Assembly: GCA_024711185.1 (NCBI GenBank)
Contig: JANJTI010000252.1
Coordinates: 1 to 18,077, forward strand
From: Brevundimonas sp.
GTDB taxonomy: Bacteria; Pseudomonadota; Alphaproteobacteria; Caulobacterales; Caulobacteraceae
Reading direction: 5' to 3'
Length of the DNA: 18,077 nucleotides
A program made the translations under genes and the position numbers. Positions 1 through 6,867 of the stretch are shown here, piece after piece; within the stretch, counting starts at the first letter, position 1; each line of letters begins with the position of its first letter. The notes below the pieces were generated by a model. It was not told the origin of the DNA and made no database searches. It saw only the letters and a list, made by a program, of their open reading frames with translations.

Positions 1-202
1 GCGCCTGCTCGACCCCGTCCACAGACAGACGGCCGGTGCGGGTGAGTTCGCGGCCCAGCCCGGCGAGCACCTTCTCGTTGAAGACCGTCCAGATGGCACG
101 CCCTTCCAGCCTGTAGAGTACGAGGCGGATGGAGTTGGAGCCGATGTCGATGGCGGCGACGTCCCGCGGCGCGCCGGAAAGGAAATCGTGGATGTCCGGC
201 AT
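1..202 (-). CDS. ppx: Exopolyphosphatase / Ppx-GppA phosphatase, N-terminal fragment
   Basis: This is the first 67 or so codons of a Ppx/GppA phosphatase; the rest lies beyond the left edge. The family hydrolyses terminal phosphates from inorganic polyphosphate (Ppx) or the 5' phosphate of pppGpp (GppA) in the cytoplasm. Visible is the ASKHA-fold phosphate-binding motif AAIDIGSNSIRLVLY at residues 16-30, followed by the expected strand with FNEKVLAGLGREL. The ATG (202-200) overlaps the ppk1 stop codon in a TGATG arrangement, which implies translational coupling and makes the start secure. Pairing with ppk1 favours polyphosphate turnover over a dedicated pppGppase, but the fragment cannot separate Ppx from GppA. 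Confidence 0.88.
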   Translation of the reverse strand, partial: MPDIHDFLSGAPRDVAAIDIGSNSIRLVLYRLEGRAIWTVFNEKVLAGLGRELTRTGRLSVDGVEQA

Positions 203-2427
203 CAGCGCTTCCTGCGCTCCGGGCGATCGTAGCGCAGCCGCGCGGGCAGGGTCTTCACCTTGCGCCCCCGGCCTGAAAGGCTGGGATTGGTCATGAAGTA
301 GCGGTGCGCCGAGAACGGCCGCTCGGGATCGATCGGGGGCAGGCGACGGTAGGACCCCTCCGCCTCCAGCACCCAGCTCTGGGCGTCGTCCTTGAGATTG
401 GCGACCATGATCTGATCGAGCACCTGGTCGTGAACGGTGGCGTTCCGTACGGGGGTCATAAGCTCGACTCGCCGGTCGAGATTGCGCGGCATCCAGTCGG
501 CGGAGGCGATGAACACGAGAGCGCCGTCGTTGGGCAGGTCGCGGCCGTTGGCGAAGGCGACGACGCGGCTATGCTCCAGGAAGCGTCCGACGATCGACTT
601 GACCCGGATGTTTTCGCTCAGCCCCTCCACGCCGGGCCTCAGGCAGCAGATGCCGCGAACGACCAGCTCGATGCGAACGCCCCACTGGCTGGCGCGATAG
701 AGGGCGTCGATGACCTCCGGGTCCACCAGGGCGTTGAGCTTCGCCCAGATCGCCGCGGGCTTGCCCTGCGCCGCCGCGGTCATCTCGCGCCCGATCAGGT
801 CGATCAGGGTCCGCTTCATGTTCAGCGGTGAGACGACCAGCGCTTCCAGCTCGTCGGGCTGCGCGTAGCCGGTGATGTAGTTGAACACCCGGGTGGCGTC
901 GCGGGCGAGTTCGGGGTCGCAGCTGAACAGGCTCAGGTCCGTGTAGATGCGGGCGGTGATCGGGTGGTAGTTGCCGGTGCCGAAGTGACAGTAGGTGCGC
1001 AGCGCCTCCGCCTCCCGCCGCACGACCACGCTGAGCTTGGCGTGGGTCTTGTACTCGACGAATCCGAACACGACGTGGACCCCGGCCCGCTCCATGGCCC
1101 GGGCCCAACGAAGGTTGGCCTCCTCGTCGAAGCGCGCCTTCAGCTCCACCAGGGCGGTGACGTTCTTGCCGTTCTCGGCCGCCTCGATGAGGGCGGCCAC
1201 GATGGGGCTATCCTTGGAGGTGCGGTAGAGTGTCTGCTTGATGGCGATGACGTTCGGATCGCGCGCGGCCTGACGCAGGAACTGCACCACCACGTCGAAG
1301 CTCTCGAACGGGTGGTGGATCAGCATGTCCTTCTCGCGGACGGCGGCGAAGATGTCGCCGCCGTGGTCGCGGACGCGTTCCGGATAGCGCGGCTCGTAGC
1401 CGGGGAATTTCAGGTCGGGGTGGCCGCCGGGGATCAGTTCGGCGAGCTGCGCCAGGCCCAGCATGCCGTCGACCACGACGATATCCTCGGGCGCCGCTTC
1501 CAGCTGGCCGGTGATGAAGCCGCGCAGGTCCTCGGGCATCGACGCCTCGATCTTGATGCGCACGACCGAACCGAGACGACGCTGCTTCAGCGCCTCCTCG
1601 AACTCCATGACCAGATCTTCGGCCTCCTCCTCGATCTCGATGTCGGAGTCGCGGATCAGGCGGAAAACGCCCCGCTCGAGCACGTCGCAACCGGGGAACA
1701 GGTGGTCGATGAACAGGGTCAGAAGGCTCTCGAGCGTGATGAAACGCTTGCGGCCTGGCGTCGACCGGCCGTCGGTGGCGAGGGGCCAGAAGCGTTTGAC
1801 CTGGGTCGGTACGGGCACGAGGGCGTAGAGCACCCGCGCGTCGCTGCGGCGCTTGACCTTCAGGGCGAGCGAGAAGCCGAGGTTGGGCAGGAAGGGGAAC
1901 GGGTGGGCGGGGTCGATCGCCATCGGGGTCAGCACGGCGAAGAGCTGGCTGAGAAACTCCGGCTCCAGCCGCTCACGTTCGGTGCGGGTGATGCGGGCGG
2001 GATCCACCACCTCGATACCGACGACGGTCAGCTCCTTGCGCAGCTTGCGCCAGCGCCGCTGCTGTTCGGCCATGAGGCCTCCGGCGGCGCGGTTCACCCG
2101 GTCCAGCGTCTCCTGCGGCGTCAGTCCATCCGCCGACACCACCCGGACCCGCTCGCGCACCTGCCCCTTCAGACCGGCGACGCGGGTCATGAAGAACTCG
2201 TCGAGATTGTTGGCCGAGATGGACAGGAAGCGCAGCCGCTCGAGCAGCGGGTGAGCCGGGTTGGCGGCTTCCTCGAGTACGCGGCCGTTGAACGCCAGCC
2301 ACGAAATCTCGCGATTGAAGAAGCGCGCCGGCGACGCCATCAGCTCTTCGGAGAGGTGCAGCTGCGGTGCGCGGGAGGAGGGGACCTCCGCGCCGGAGGT
2401 TTCGTCGCTGATCGCCGCGTCGCTCAT
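202..2427 (-). CDS. ppk1: Polyphosphate kinase 1
   Basis: PPK1 reversibly polymerises the gamma phosphate of ATP into inorganic polyphosphate. The 741-residue length is slightly above the usual 690-720, mainly from a 30-residue N-terminal extension. The N domain starts with [18 protein letters not shown] (36-53). The two phospholipase-D-like C domains are complete: [14 protein letters not shown] (396-409), the THAK motif whose His462 aligns with the autophosphorylated histidine of E. coli PPK (His435), HFGTGNYH (481-488), and LEHSR with His619 matching the second essential histidine. [14 protein letters not shown] (642-655) is a further family signature. It is the first gene of a ppk1-ppx unit, sharing one base with ppx. 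The start lies only 55 bp from the upstream gene's terminator, so its promoter must be in or near 2428-2482. An alternative ATG lies 4 bp upstream out of frame. Confidence 0.97.
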   Translation of the reverse strand: MSDAAISDETSGAEVPSSRAPQLHLSEELMASPARFFNREISWLAFNGRVLEEAANPAHPLLERLRFLSISANNLDEFFMTRVAGLKGQVRERVRVVSADGLTPQETLDRVNRAAGGLMAEQQRRWRKLRKELTVVGIEVVDPARITRTERERLEPEFLSQLFAVLTPMAIDPAHPFPFLPNLGFSLALKVKRRSDARVLYALVPVPTQVKRFWPLATDGRSTPGRKRFITLESLLTLFIDHLFPGCDVLERGVFRLIRDSDIEIEEEAEDLVMEFEEALKQRRLGSVVRIKIEASMPEDLRGFITGQLEAAPEDIVVVDGMLGLAQLAELIPGGHPDLKFPGYEPRYPERVRDHGGDIFAAVREKDMLIHHPFESFDVVVQFLRQAARDPNVIAIKQTLYRTSKDSPIVAALIEAAENGKNVTALVELKARFDEEANLRWARAMERAGVHVVFGFVEYKTHAKLSVVVRREAEALRTYCHFGTGNYHPITARIYTDLSLFSCDPELARDATRVFNYITGYAQPDELEALVVSPLNMKRTLIDLIGREMTAAAQGKPAAIWAKLNALVDPEVIDALYRASQWGVRIELVVRGICCLRPGVEGLSENIRVKSIVGRFLEHSRVVAFANGRDLPNDGALVFIASADWMPRNLDRRVELMTPVRNATVHDQVLDQIMVANLKDDAQSWVLEAEGSYRRLPPIDPERPFSAHRYFMTNPSLSGRGRKVKTLPARLRYDRPERRKR

Positions 2428-2478
2428 GCATCGCTTCTGACCCGGCCCGCCGATCGCTGCAACCTTGCTGCGGACGCG

Positions 2479-2511
2479 AAAACGCCGGCCAGTCCCGGGG
2501 ACTGGCCGGCG
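2479..2511 (-). terminator. Intrinsic terminator of the 291-aa RcnB-like gene
   Basis: A perfect 13-bp GC-rich stem (2483-2495 with 2499-2511) has a 3-nt loop. Read on the minus strand it is followed at once by four U (2482-2479). It lies 22 bp past the stop of the RcnB-like gene and upstream of ppk1, separating the two transcription units. Confidence 0.85.
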
Positions 2512-2533
2512 CTTGATCCGTGGACGGAGGAGC

Positions 2534-3409
2534 CTACCAGGCCCAGGCGTCGTAGATCACGTCGATGATATATCCGTCGAACTCGTCGATCAGGTAGATG
2601 TGGTTGTCGACCAGGACCCAGCGGGCTCCCGGCGGCGGATAGCCGAGGCCGTAGGTGCGCCAGTCGTTCAACTGGTAGCGCCAGAAGATCGACGGCAGGT
2701 ACTGTCCGACGCGCCAGCGTTGGTTCCAGTAGCTCCGCGGCACGCTGTAGTAGCCGTAGCCGGGGGCGAAGTAGAAGCCGATCCGGACCCCGGAGAAGCC
2801 GCGCCAGCGCCGGTCGTGCCGCCACCAGTCGCGGGCGTGGCGGCGGTTCCAGTCGCGGCGCCAGTGATCGGCGCTGAACCGGTTGCGGAACTCGCGGTAG
2901 TCGCGCCGGTCCTCACGGCGTTCACCGCGGTCGTGACGCCGGTCATCCCGACGATCCTGCCGCCATTCGCGCCGGTCCTCCTGCCCGTCGCGGCGGTAGT
3001 CTCGCCGATCTCGGGTGAGGTCGCCGCTGTCCTGACGCCTTTCCGGCGGGCTCGACCGCCACTCGTCCCGACGGTCCTGGCTCCCGGCGCCCCCGCGGCG
3101 TTCTTCCCGACGATCCTCGCGCCGTTCCTGTCGGTCCTCCCGTCGCTCCTCCCGACGCTCCTGCCGGTCCTCGCGCCGCTCCGGCGGGCGTTCGGGGCGC
3201 GGCGCCGGGGTCTGCTCCATCCGGGGCGGGGGGAGGCGTTCGGCGCGTTCCTCCGCCCGCTGCTGACGGCGCTCCTCGCCGCCGTTCTGGAGGGCTGCTC
3301 CGCGTCGGCCGCCCTGGTTCTCGGCGTCCTGCGCCAGGACGGCGAGCGGCGCGGCGGCGGGAATGGCGAAGGACGCCAGGGCCGCCGCGACCATGAGTGA
3401 GCGTTTCAT
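2534..3409 (-). CDS. RcnB-family secreted protein with Arg/Glu/Asp-rich linker
   Basis: This is a 291-residue exported protein. It starts with a Sec signal peptide (basic MKR, hydrophobic core to about 22, likely cleavage after VLA at 26). Residues 45-170 are low complexity, dominated by RRED/QERREDR runs predicted to be charged and disordered or helical. The C-terminal part (about 215-291) matches the RcnB domain: [47 protein letters not shown] and a closing IIDVIYDAW. RcnB in E. coli is a periplasmic protein needed for Ni/Co homeostasis; most alphaproteobacterial members have unknown roles, so metal handling is only an inference. It has a paralogue immediately upstream (3558-4103), a private terminator, and a direct-repeat operator candidate at 3470-3486. 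The linker is much longer than in that paralogue. Confidence 0.88.
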   Translation of the reverse strand: MKRSLMVAAALASFAIPAAAPLAVLAQDAENQGGRRGAALQNGGEERRQQRAEERAERLPPPRMEQTPAPRPERPPERREDRQERREERREDRQERREDRREERRGGAGSQDRRDEWRSSPPERRQDSGDLTRDRRDYRRDGQEDRREWRQDRRDDRRHDRGERREDRRDYREFRNRFSADHWRRDWNRRHARDWWRHDRRWRGFSGVRIGFYFAPGYGYYSVPRSYWNQRWRVGQYLPSIFWRYQLNDWRTYGLGYPPPGARWVLVDNHIYLIDEFDGYIIDVIYDAWAW

Positions 3410-3469
3410 TCTCGTATGCTTCTCCGCACGCCCCTGTCAGACGGCCCGGGGAGCGTCGCTGTTCCATTC

Positions 3470-3486
3470 TGAACCGGGACTGAACG
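3470..3486 (-). promoter_or_regulatory. Direct-repeat operator candidate upstream of the 291-aa RcnB-like gene
   Basis: Read on the minus strand the site is CGTTCAG-TCC-CGGTTCA, two GTTCA half-sites 11 bp apart. It ends 61 bp before the gene's ATG. The upstream paralogue carries the same element (14 of 17 bases identical) in the same orientation. An 11-bp direct repeat is the usual layout for OmpR/PhoB-type response regulators; the regulator is not identified. Confidence 0.5.
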
Positions 3487-3500
3487 CGCGCGGACGGCTG

Positions 3501-3537
3501 AAATGAAGACGCCCCGCGACCGGGGTCGCGGGGCGTC
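3501..3537 (-). terminator. Intrinsic terminator of the 181-aa RcnB-like gene
   Basis: A near-perfect palindrome pairs 3508-3521 with 3524-3537 (14 bp, realistically 13 bp with a CGGG loop). On the minus strand it is followed by UUCAUUU, a broken U-tract. It sits 21 bp past the stop codon of the 181-aa RcnB-like gene, before the next gene's operator candidate, so the two paralogues are probably separate transcripts. Confidence 0.72.
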
Positions 3538-3557
3538 GAACAGGCGAGTAGCCGAGG

Positions 3558-4103
3558 TCAGAAGGCGTCGTAGAGCACGCTGGCGATCAGACCCGTGGCC
3601 ACGGCCATGAGCACGATATCACTTCCGGCGTGCACGTAGCGGTAGCCGCGCGGCGGGGGTCGCAGGCCGTACACATAGGGATCACGCACGTAGTAGTGGC
3701 GGTAGGCGGGCGGCAGGTAATGGCCGCGCTGCCAGCGATAGCCGTAATAGCGTGGCTCGACGCGATAGTAGCCGTAGCTGGGAGCGTACCAGTAGCCGCT
3801 GCGGCGGCCCTGATAGTCGCGGAAGTCGCTGCGGCCGCGCCACCAGTCGCGGTCGTTTCGATCCCAATGGCGCTCGCGCCGATAGTCTCGGCGGTCCTCG
3901 CGGCGATCGTGTCTGTAGTCCCGACGATCCTCCCGCCGATCCTGACGGTAATCGCGCCGGTCGTCGCGGCGGTCCTGACGGTAGTCGCGACGCTCCTCGC
4001 GGTGATCGCGCCGGTCGTACCGGTCCTGCGCCTGCGCCGCCAGCGGAGCCGCGGTGGTCGCGAGCGCCAGAGCTACAATGGCGCCCCTGGTGAAGCGGTT
4101 CAT
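3558..4103 (-). CDS. RcnB-family secreted protein with 11-residue tandem repeats
   Basis: This is a 181-residue paralogue of the neighbouring 291-aa gene. It has a Sec signal peptide (MNRF..., likely cleavage after AQA at residue 25). Four tandem 11-residue units follow (33-76) of the form [14 protein letters not shown], then an aromatic RcnB-type domain: [17 protein letters not shown] (106-122), [37 protein letters not shown] in the 126-162 region, and a final hydrophobic stretch ending VLYDAF. A Shine-Dalgarno GGGAGA lies 6 nt before the ATG, supporting the start. The shared RG(H/Q)YLP, YGL.PPP and terminal YDA signatures show common ancestry with the 291-aa protein. Function is unproven: an envelope stress or metal-related role is inferred from family. 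It diverges from the glutathione S-transferase gene. Confidence 0.87.
   Translation of the reverse strand: MNRFTRGAIVALALATTAAPLAAQAQDRYDRRDHREERRDYRQDRRDDRRDYRQDRREDRRDYRHDRREDRRDYRRERHWDRNDRDWWRGRSDFRDYQGRRSGYWYAPSYGYYRVEPRYYGYRWQRGHYLPPAYRHYYVRDPYVYGLRPPPRGYRYVHAGSDIVLMAVATGLIASVLYDAF
3876..4007 (-). repeat. Four 33-bp coding tandem repeats (11-residue RD-rich unit)
   Basis: Four consecutive in-frame 33-bp units encode [33 protein letters not shown] and [11 protein letters not shown] inside the 181-aa RcnB-like gene. The copies differ at synonymous and a few non-synonymous positions, so this is an older expansion; copy number may vary between strains. Confidence 0.85.
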
Positions 4104-4176
4104 GATCCGTCTCCCGTTTCCCGGAGCCGCGTACGGCCCCGCCTGTTAAGCATACGGCACCCTCCGGAGTGCTGAA

Positions 4177-4193
4177 TGAACCGACCCTGAACG
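4177..4193 (-). promoter_or_regulatory. Direct-repeat operator candidate upstream of the 181-aa RcnB-like gene
   Basis: Minus-strand reading is CGTTCAG-GGT-CGGTTCA, two GTTCA half-sites with 11-bp spacing. It ends 74 bp before the ATG. It matches the site at 3470-3486 at 14 of 17 positions, differing only in the three central bases. It sits in the 153-bp region shared with the divergent glutathione S-transferase gene, so it could also affect that promoter. Confidence 0.5.
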
Positions 4194-4256
4194 TGGGTGT
4201 CAGCTTGTGGGGCGGCCGCGCGGGGCCCATCTCGGTCAGACGCCCCGGGAGAGCTC

Positions 4257-4976
4257 ATGACTGGTCCGATAGAACTCTGGTACTGGCCCACGCCCAACGG
4301 CTGGAAGGTGTCCATCGCCCTCGAAGAGATGGACCTGCCGTATGAGGTGAAGCCGGTGAACATCGGGGCGGGCGACCAGTTCGCGCCGGACTTCCTCGCG
4401 ATCAGTCCCAACGGACGGATGCCCGCAATCGTGGACCCGGACGGTCCGGACGGACGCCCGCTGTCCATCTTCGAATCCGGCGCGATCCTCCAGTACCTCG
4501 GCCTCAAGAGCGGCCGCTTCTATCCGCAGGACCCTCGAGGCAGGGCCGAGGTCGATCAGTGGCTGTTCTGGCAGGTGGGGGGACTCGGACCCATGGCCGG
4601 TCAGACGCATCATTTCCGGCAGTACGCGCCGGCGATGACGTTCGACCAGCGGCACCTCGCCTATGGGGTGCGCCGGTACACCGATGAGACTAACCGGCTC
4701 TATGGGGTTCTTGATCGCCGACTGGCCGATCGCCCCTACGTCGCCGGCGACTATTCCATTGCGGACATGGCGATCTGGCCCTGGATCCTGCCAGGCTTGC
4801 AGGGCCAGGACCTTGCGGGCTTTCCCCGTCTTGCGGCGTGGCTCGCGCGGGTCGGCGACCGGCCGGCCGTGATCGCGGGAAGGGCTGTGGGCGACGAGCT
4901 CCGGCGCAACCTCGGGGCGGCGGGGAAGGAGGCGGAGCAAGCCCGCAAGATCCTGTTCGGCCAGCGGGCGCGGTAA
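4257..4976 (+). CDS. Glutathione S-transferase, Nu-class (YfcG/YghU-like)
   Basis: This is a 239-residue cytoplasmic GST. The N-terminal thioredoxin-like domain has LWYWPTPNGWKVSIALEE (7-24), where the TPNG motif is the Nu-class active-site signature of YfcG/YghU, a cis-proline strand RMPAIVD (54-60) and the glutathione-contacting FESG (72-75). The helical domain includes GGLGPMAGQTHHF (108-120) and the N-capping box YSIADMAIWPW (166-176). YfcG and YghU show disulfide-bond reductase activity with glutathione, so a thiol redox role is likely but substrate unknown. The ATG at 4257 is chosen over an in-frame ATG at 4197 because GGGAGAG lies 3 nt upstream and the family starts at this point. It diverges from the RcnB-like gene. 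Confidence 0.92.
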   Translation: MTGPIELWYWPTPNGWKVSIALEEMDLPYEVKPVNIGAGDQFAPDFLAISPNGRMPAIVDPDGPDGRPLSIFESGAILQYLGLKSGRFYPQDPRGRAEVDQWLFWQVGGLGPMAGQTHHFRQYAPAMTFDQRHLAYGVRRYTDETNRLYGVLDRRLADRPYVAGDYSIADMAIWPWILPGLQGQDLAGFPRLAAWLARVGDRPAVIAGRAVGDELRRNLGAAGKEAEQARKILFGQRAR

Positions 4977-5189
4977 CCACTGCGCAAGCTTCCGCTGACG
5001 TCTTGTTAGCCGGTGTGAACCGAACATTACTGAGTGATTTCAGAGGTGTTTACGGCCGCCGAGTATTCGGCCCGGCAAGGCTGGATTATGCGGATCCGGC
5101 CTCTGATGTTAACTCTAACTTCAGTCCGTGGGCATTCCATTCGTCTCAGAGGGCGGGGCCAGAAGGGCTCCGGTTCAGGAGACACGGTG
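4977..5189. other. 213-bp intergenic region with AT-richer segment
   Basis: This is the largest gene-free stretch in the window. About 5000-5120 is clearly richer in A/T than its surroundings and contains GTTAAC (5107-5112) and TGAACCGAAC (5016-5025). It probably holds the promoter of the Sel1-like gene, but I cannot assign -35/-10 elements with confidence. No RNA gene or terminator was recognised. Confidence 0.4.
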
Positions 5190-5492
5190 ATGATCGCGCA
5201 AGAAGCCGCGCCGACGACCAGCGAGGAACAGGGGCTGCCCCTGCCGACCCCCGCCATGAGCGGCGACGACCTGTTCCGTCTGGGCATGATGTATTCGACC
5301 GGCCAGGGCGGCTGTCCGATGGACCGCGTGTCGGCCCACATGATCTTCAACCTCGCGGCCATGAAGGGCTCGATCGAGGCGCGGATCTATCGCCGCGAGA
5401 TGAGCCAGGAAATGGATCGCGAGGAGATCAGCGAGGCCCAGAAGGCGGCGCGGCGCTGGATTGACGCGGGTGTGGTGACGCTCGCGGCCTGA
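5190..5492 (+). CDS. Short Sel1-like repeat protein
   Basis: This is a 100-residue protein, probably soluble. Residues 27-93 resemble one or two Sel1/TPR-like helical hairpins of a small alphaproteobacterial family: DLFRLGMMYSTGQGG, then AHMIFNLAAMKGSIEARIYRREMSQEM and EISEAQKAARRWI. Sel1 repeats mediate protein-protein contacts; no partner or reaction can be assigned. The ATG at 5190 is preferred because AGGAGA lies 7 nt upstream, and the reading frame before it (back to an ATG at 5034) encodes nothing domain-like. A GTG directly in front (5187) is possible. The gene ends 9 bp from the stop of the convergent hypothetical gene. Confidence 0.8.
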   Translation: MIAQEAAPTTSEEQGLPLPTPAMSGDDLFRLGMMYSTGQGGCPMDRVSAHMIFNLAAMKGSIEARIYRREMSQEMDREEISEAQKAARRWIDAGVVTLAA

Positions 5493-5501
5493 CGAGCGCC
5501 C

Positions 5502-5846
5502 CTAAGCCTCCGGTGGACACAGCGCCGCCGCGACAGCCTCGACCTCCGACCCCGGCCCCTGCGGAAGCCGGAAGACGCCGGGCGGAGAGGGCATGGTCGG
5601 GCCTTCCAGATTGTTCCGGCCGTAGCGATTGACGGCGGCGGCGCGCGCCGATCTGGTCGTGCAGTCGAGACTCCGGATGTGGACAGCCGAGCCGCCCGCG
5701 GTTTCGATGCGGACGCTCAGATTGCCTTCCTCGCGCACGAAGATCTGCCGCGAGGGACTATCCTCGACCTTCCTCCAGTCCGCCGGCCGCACGATGTCGC
5801 GCCAGTCGCCGTAGACCTGGATCAGCAGCAGTACAGCCTCGATCAT
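5502..5846 (-). CDS. Small secreted hypothetical protein, surface-adhesin-E-like
   Basis: This 114-residue protein begins with a very short hydrophobic stretch (MIEAVLLLIQ) that could be a minimal signal peptide. The body, DWRKVEDS...RQIFVREEGNLSVRIE, SLDCTTRSAR (Cys62) and PGSEVEAVAAALC (Cys110), resembles the small two-cysteine periplasmic proteins grouped near the surface-adhesin protein E family; the cysteines may form a disulfide. This assignment is tentative and by pattern only. An in-frame stop lies 5 codons upstream of the ATG and no good Shine-Dalgarno is seen, so the start is uncertain. It is convergent with the Sel1-like gene and downstream of, on the same strand as, the export lipoprotein gene (135-bp gap). 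Confidence 0.65.
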   Translation of the reverse strand: MIEAVLLLIQVYGDWRDIVRPADWRKVEDSPSRQIFVREEGNLSVRIETAGGSAVHIRSLDCTTRSARAAAVNRYGRNNLEGPTMPSPPGVFRLPQGPGSEVEAVAAALCPPEA

Positions 5847-5981
5847 TGGAGGGTCTCACTGCGAGGTGCGGACGGTGCGCGCCTTGCGGAGCCCGCATCC
5901 TGGCGAAGCCTGGGGGTCGTGTCGTCGCAGGACAACCATCGCGAGCCCCCGGTCAGGGATCGTCATGCGGCCCGGCCAGGC

Positions 5982-6746
5982 TCAGAACGACTGATACTGG
6001 CCGCCGATGGCGTAGCTGAAGCCGATCGGCAGGGCGTTGCGGAACTGGGTGACGAAGTTGGCGACCTCACCCAGGGTGGAGCGCGGGACATAGATGATGT
6101 CGCCGCGCCGCAGGGCCACCACTTCTCCGCGCCGGGGTCGCAGATCCACCGCCCGCATCATGCGCACTCCGCCCGGGCCGCGGCGGATCAGGGCCGCCTC
6201 CTGCGGCCGAGCCGATGGCAGGAAGTCGCCGGCCTGGATGACCGCCTGATAGGCGTCGAGGTCGCCGGTCATCTCGATCATCCCCGGCGTGCGCACTTCC
6301 CCGCCGACCCACACCCGGATCGGACCAGCCGCCTTGAGGGTCACCTCCACCACCGGTCGGCGGAGCTGGCCGGCGAAGGCGTCCGAGGCGTCGGCCTCCA
6401 CCTCGGCGATGGTGCGGTCGGCGGCCATGATCTGACCGACCAGCGGCAGCGAGATGCGGCCGTCGGGGCCGATCCGCTGCGTGCGGGTCAACTCGGGGGC
6501 CGTCGGCGTGGCGATCTCGATCTCATCGCCGGGGTAGAGGACGTATTCCGGCTCTGCATCGGACCAGTCGGCGAAGCCGATCTCGGGAAAGGCTGTTCGG
6601 CCGACCGTCTGCACCCGGCCCGCGGGACCCGCGGGCGACGGCATGCGGGAGCCGTACTCGCCCGCCGGGCCGCTCCCGCAGCCGGACGCCATCGCACCGC
6701 CGGCTCCGACGAGGCCGAGAAGGAGGGTGCGTCGGTCGATGAACAT
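5982..6746 (-). CDS. hfsD: Polysaccharide export outer-membrane lipoprotein (HfsD/Wza-like)
   Basis: This 254-residue outer-membrane polysaccharide exporter forms the export channel for capsule or holdfast polymer. The N-terminus carries both a twin-arginine-like motif (DRRTLLLG, 4-11) and a lipobox (ASG-Cys23), so the mature protein is probably lipid-anchored. The polysaccharide export (PES) domain is at about 65-138 (YVLYPGDEIEI, IGPDGRISLPLVGQI, VVEVTLK), and an SLBB domain follows at about 143-195 (RVWVGGEVRTPGMIEM, AVIQAGDF). DIIYVPRSTLGEVANFV (216-232) leads into a short C-terminal tail. At 254 residues it is well below Wza (about 380) and closer to HfsD/BexD types. GGAG lies 10 nt before the ATG. 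It diverges from the HfsA-like gene across a 121-bp regulatory region. The symbol is given by analogy with the Caulobacter holdfast export gene. Confidence 0.88.
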   Translation of the reverse strand: MFIDRRTLLLGLVGAGGAMASGCGSGPAGEYGSRMPSPAGPAGRVQTVGRTAFPEIGFADWSDAEPEYVLYPGDEIEIATPTAPELTRTQRIGPDGRISLPLVGQIMAADRTIAEVEADASDAFAGQLRRPVVEVTLKAAGPIRVWVGGEVRTPGMIEMTGDLDAYQAVIQAGDFLPSARPQEAALIRRGPGGVRMMRAVDLRPRRGEVVALRRGDIIYVPRSTLGEVANFVTQFRNALPIGFSYAIGGQYQSF

Positions 6747-6789
6747 GACGGAATCGCTCCGGCGGCAGGACAGGATGCAGGGTGCGGCG

Positions 6790-6806
6790 CCATGGGTAAC
6801 CCATGG
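6790..6806. promoter_or_regulatory. Perfect 17-bp palindrome in divergent export promoter
   Basis: CCATGGGT and ACCCATGG form a perfect inverted repeat around a central A. It sits mid-way between the divergent export lipoprotein and HfsA-like starts, and overlaps the CtrA-like site at 6796-6811. It may be an independent operator for a dimeric repressor; the binding protein is unknown. Confidence 0.5.
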
Positions 6807-6811
6807 TTAAC
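6796..6811. promoter_or_regulatory. Candidate CtrA / SciP-MucR box between the divergent export genes
   Basis: The plus strand reads GTAA-CCCATGG-TTAAC, one mismatch from the CtrA consensus TTAA-N7-TTAA(C). The complementary strand contains GTTAACCATG, a full match to the (G/T)TTAACCAT(A/G) motif described for SciP and overlapping MucR sites in Caulobacter. It is centred about 57 bp from the export lipoprotein ATG and about 65 bp from the HfsA-like ATG. Two GANTC (CcrM) sites, 6751-6755 and 6852-6856, flank it. Cell-cycle control of both genes is inferred. Confidence 0.55.
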
Positions 6812-6867
6812 GCCGCTGGGCGAAGGCTGCGGAAGTCAGCACCGTTCGATGGAATCAGTCCGCCCGC

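Noticed and set aside
964..2568. Long plus-strand open frame (534 codons) opposite ppk1
   Set aside because: It is the antisense shadow of a well-supported ppk1 gene in GC-rich DNA; His/Asp/Gly-rich composition and no domain.
2465..3400. Plus-strand frame encoding a Val/Pro/Ala-rich, seemingly membrane protein
   Set aside because: It mirrors the Arg/Asp-rich repeats of the RcnB-like gene on the other strand; the hydrophobicity is a codon-complement artefact, and it runs through the terminator hairpin.
4157..4172. Imperfect palindrome GCACCCTCCGGAGTGC upstream of the RcnB-like gene
   Set aside because: It has two mismatches, a short GC-rich core and no second copy before the paralogue; too weak to call.
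3630..4175. Plus-strand frame of hydrophobic Ala/Val/Ile repeats
   Set aside because: Antisense of the 33-bp repeats in the 181-aa RcnB-like gene; no ribosome site or family match.
5004..5030. Promoter-like TTGTTA with a 17-bp spacer and ATTACT before the Sel1-like gene
   Set aside because: The match to any sigma-factor consensus is poor and the site is about 160 bp from the chosen start; not supportable without start mapping.
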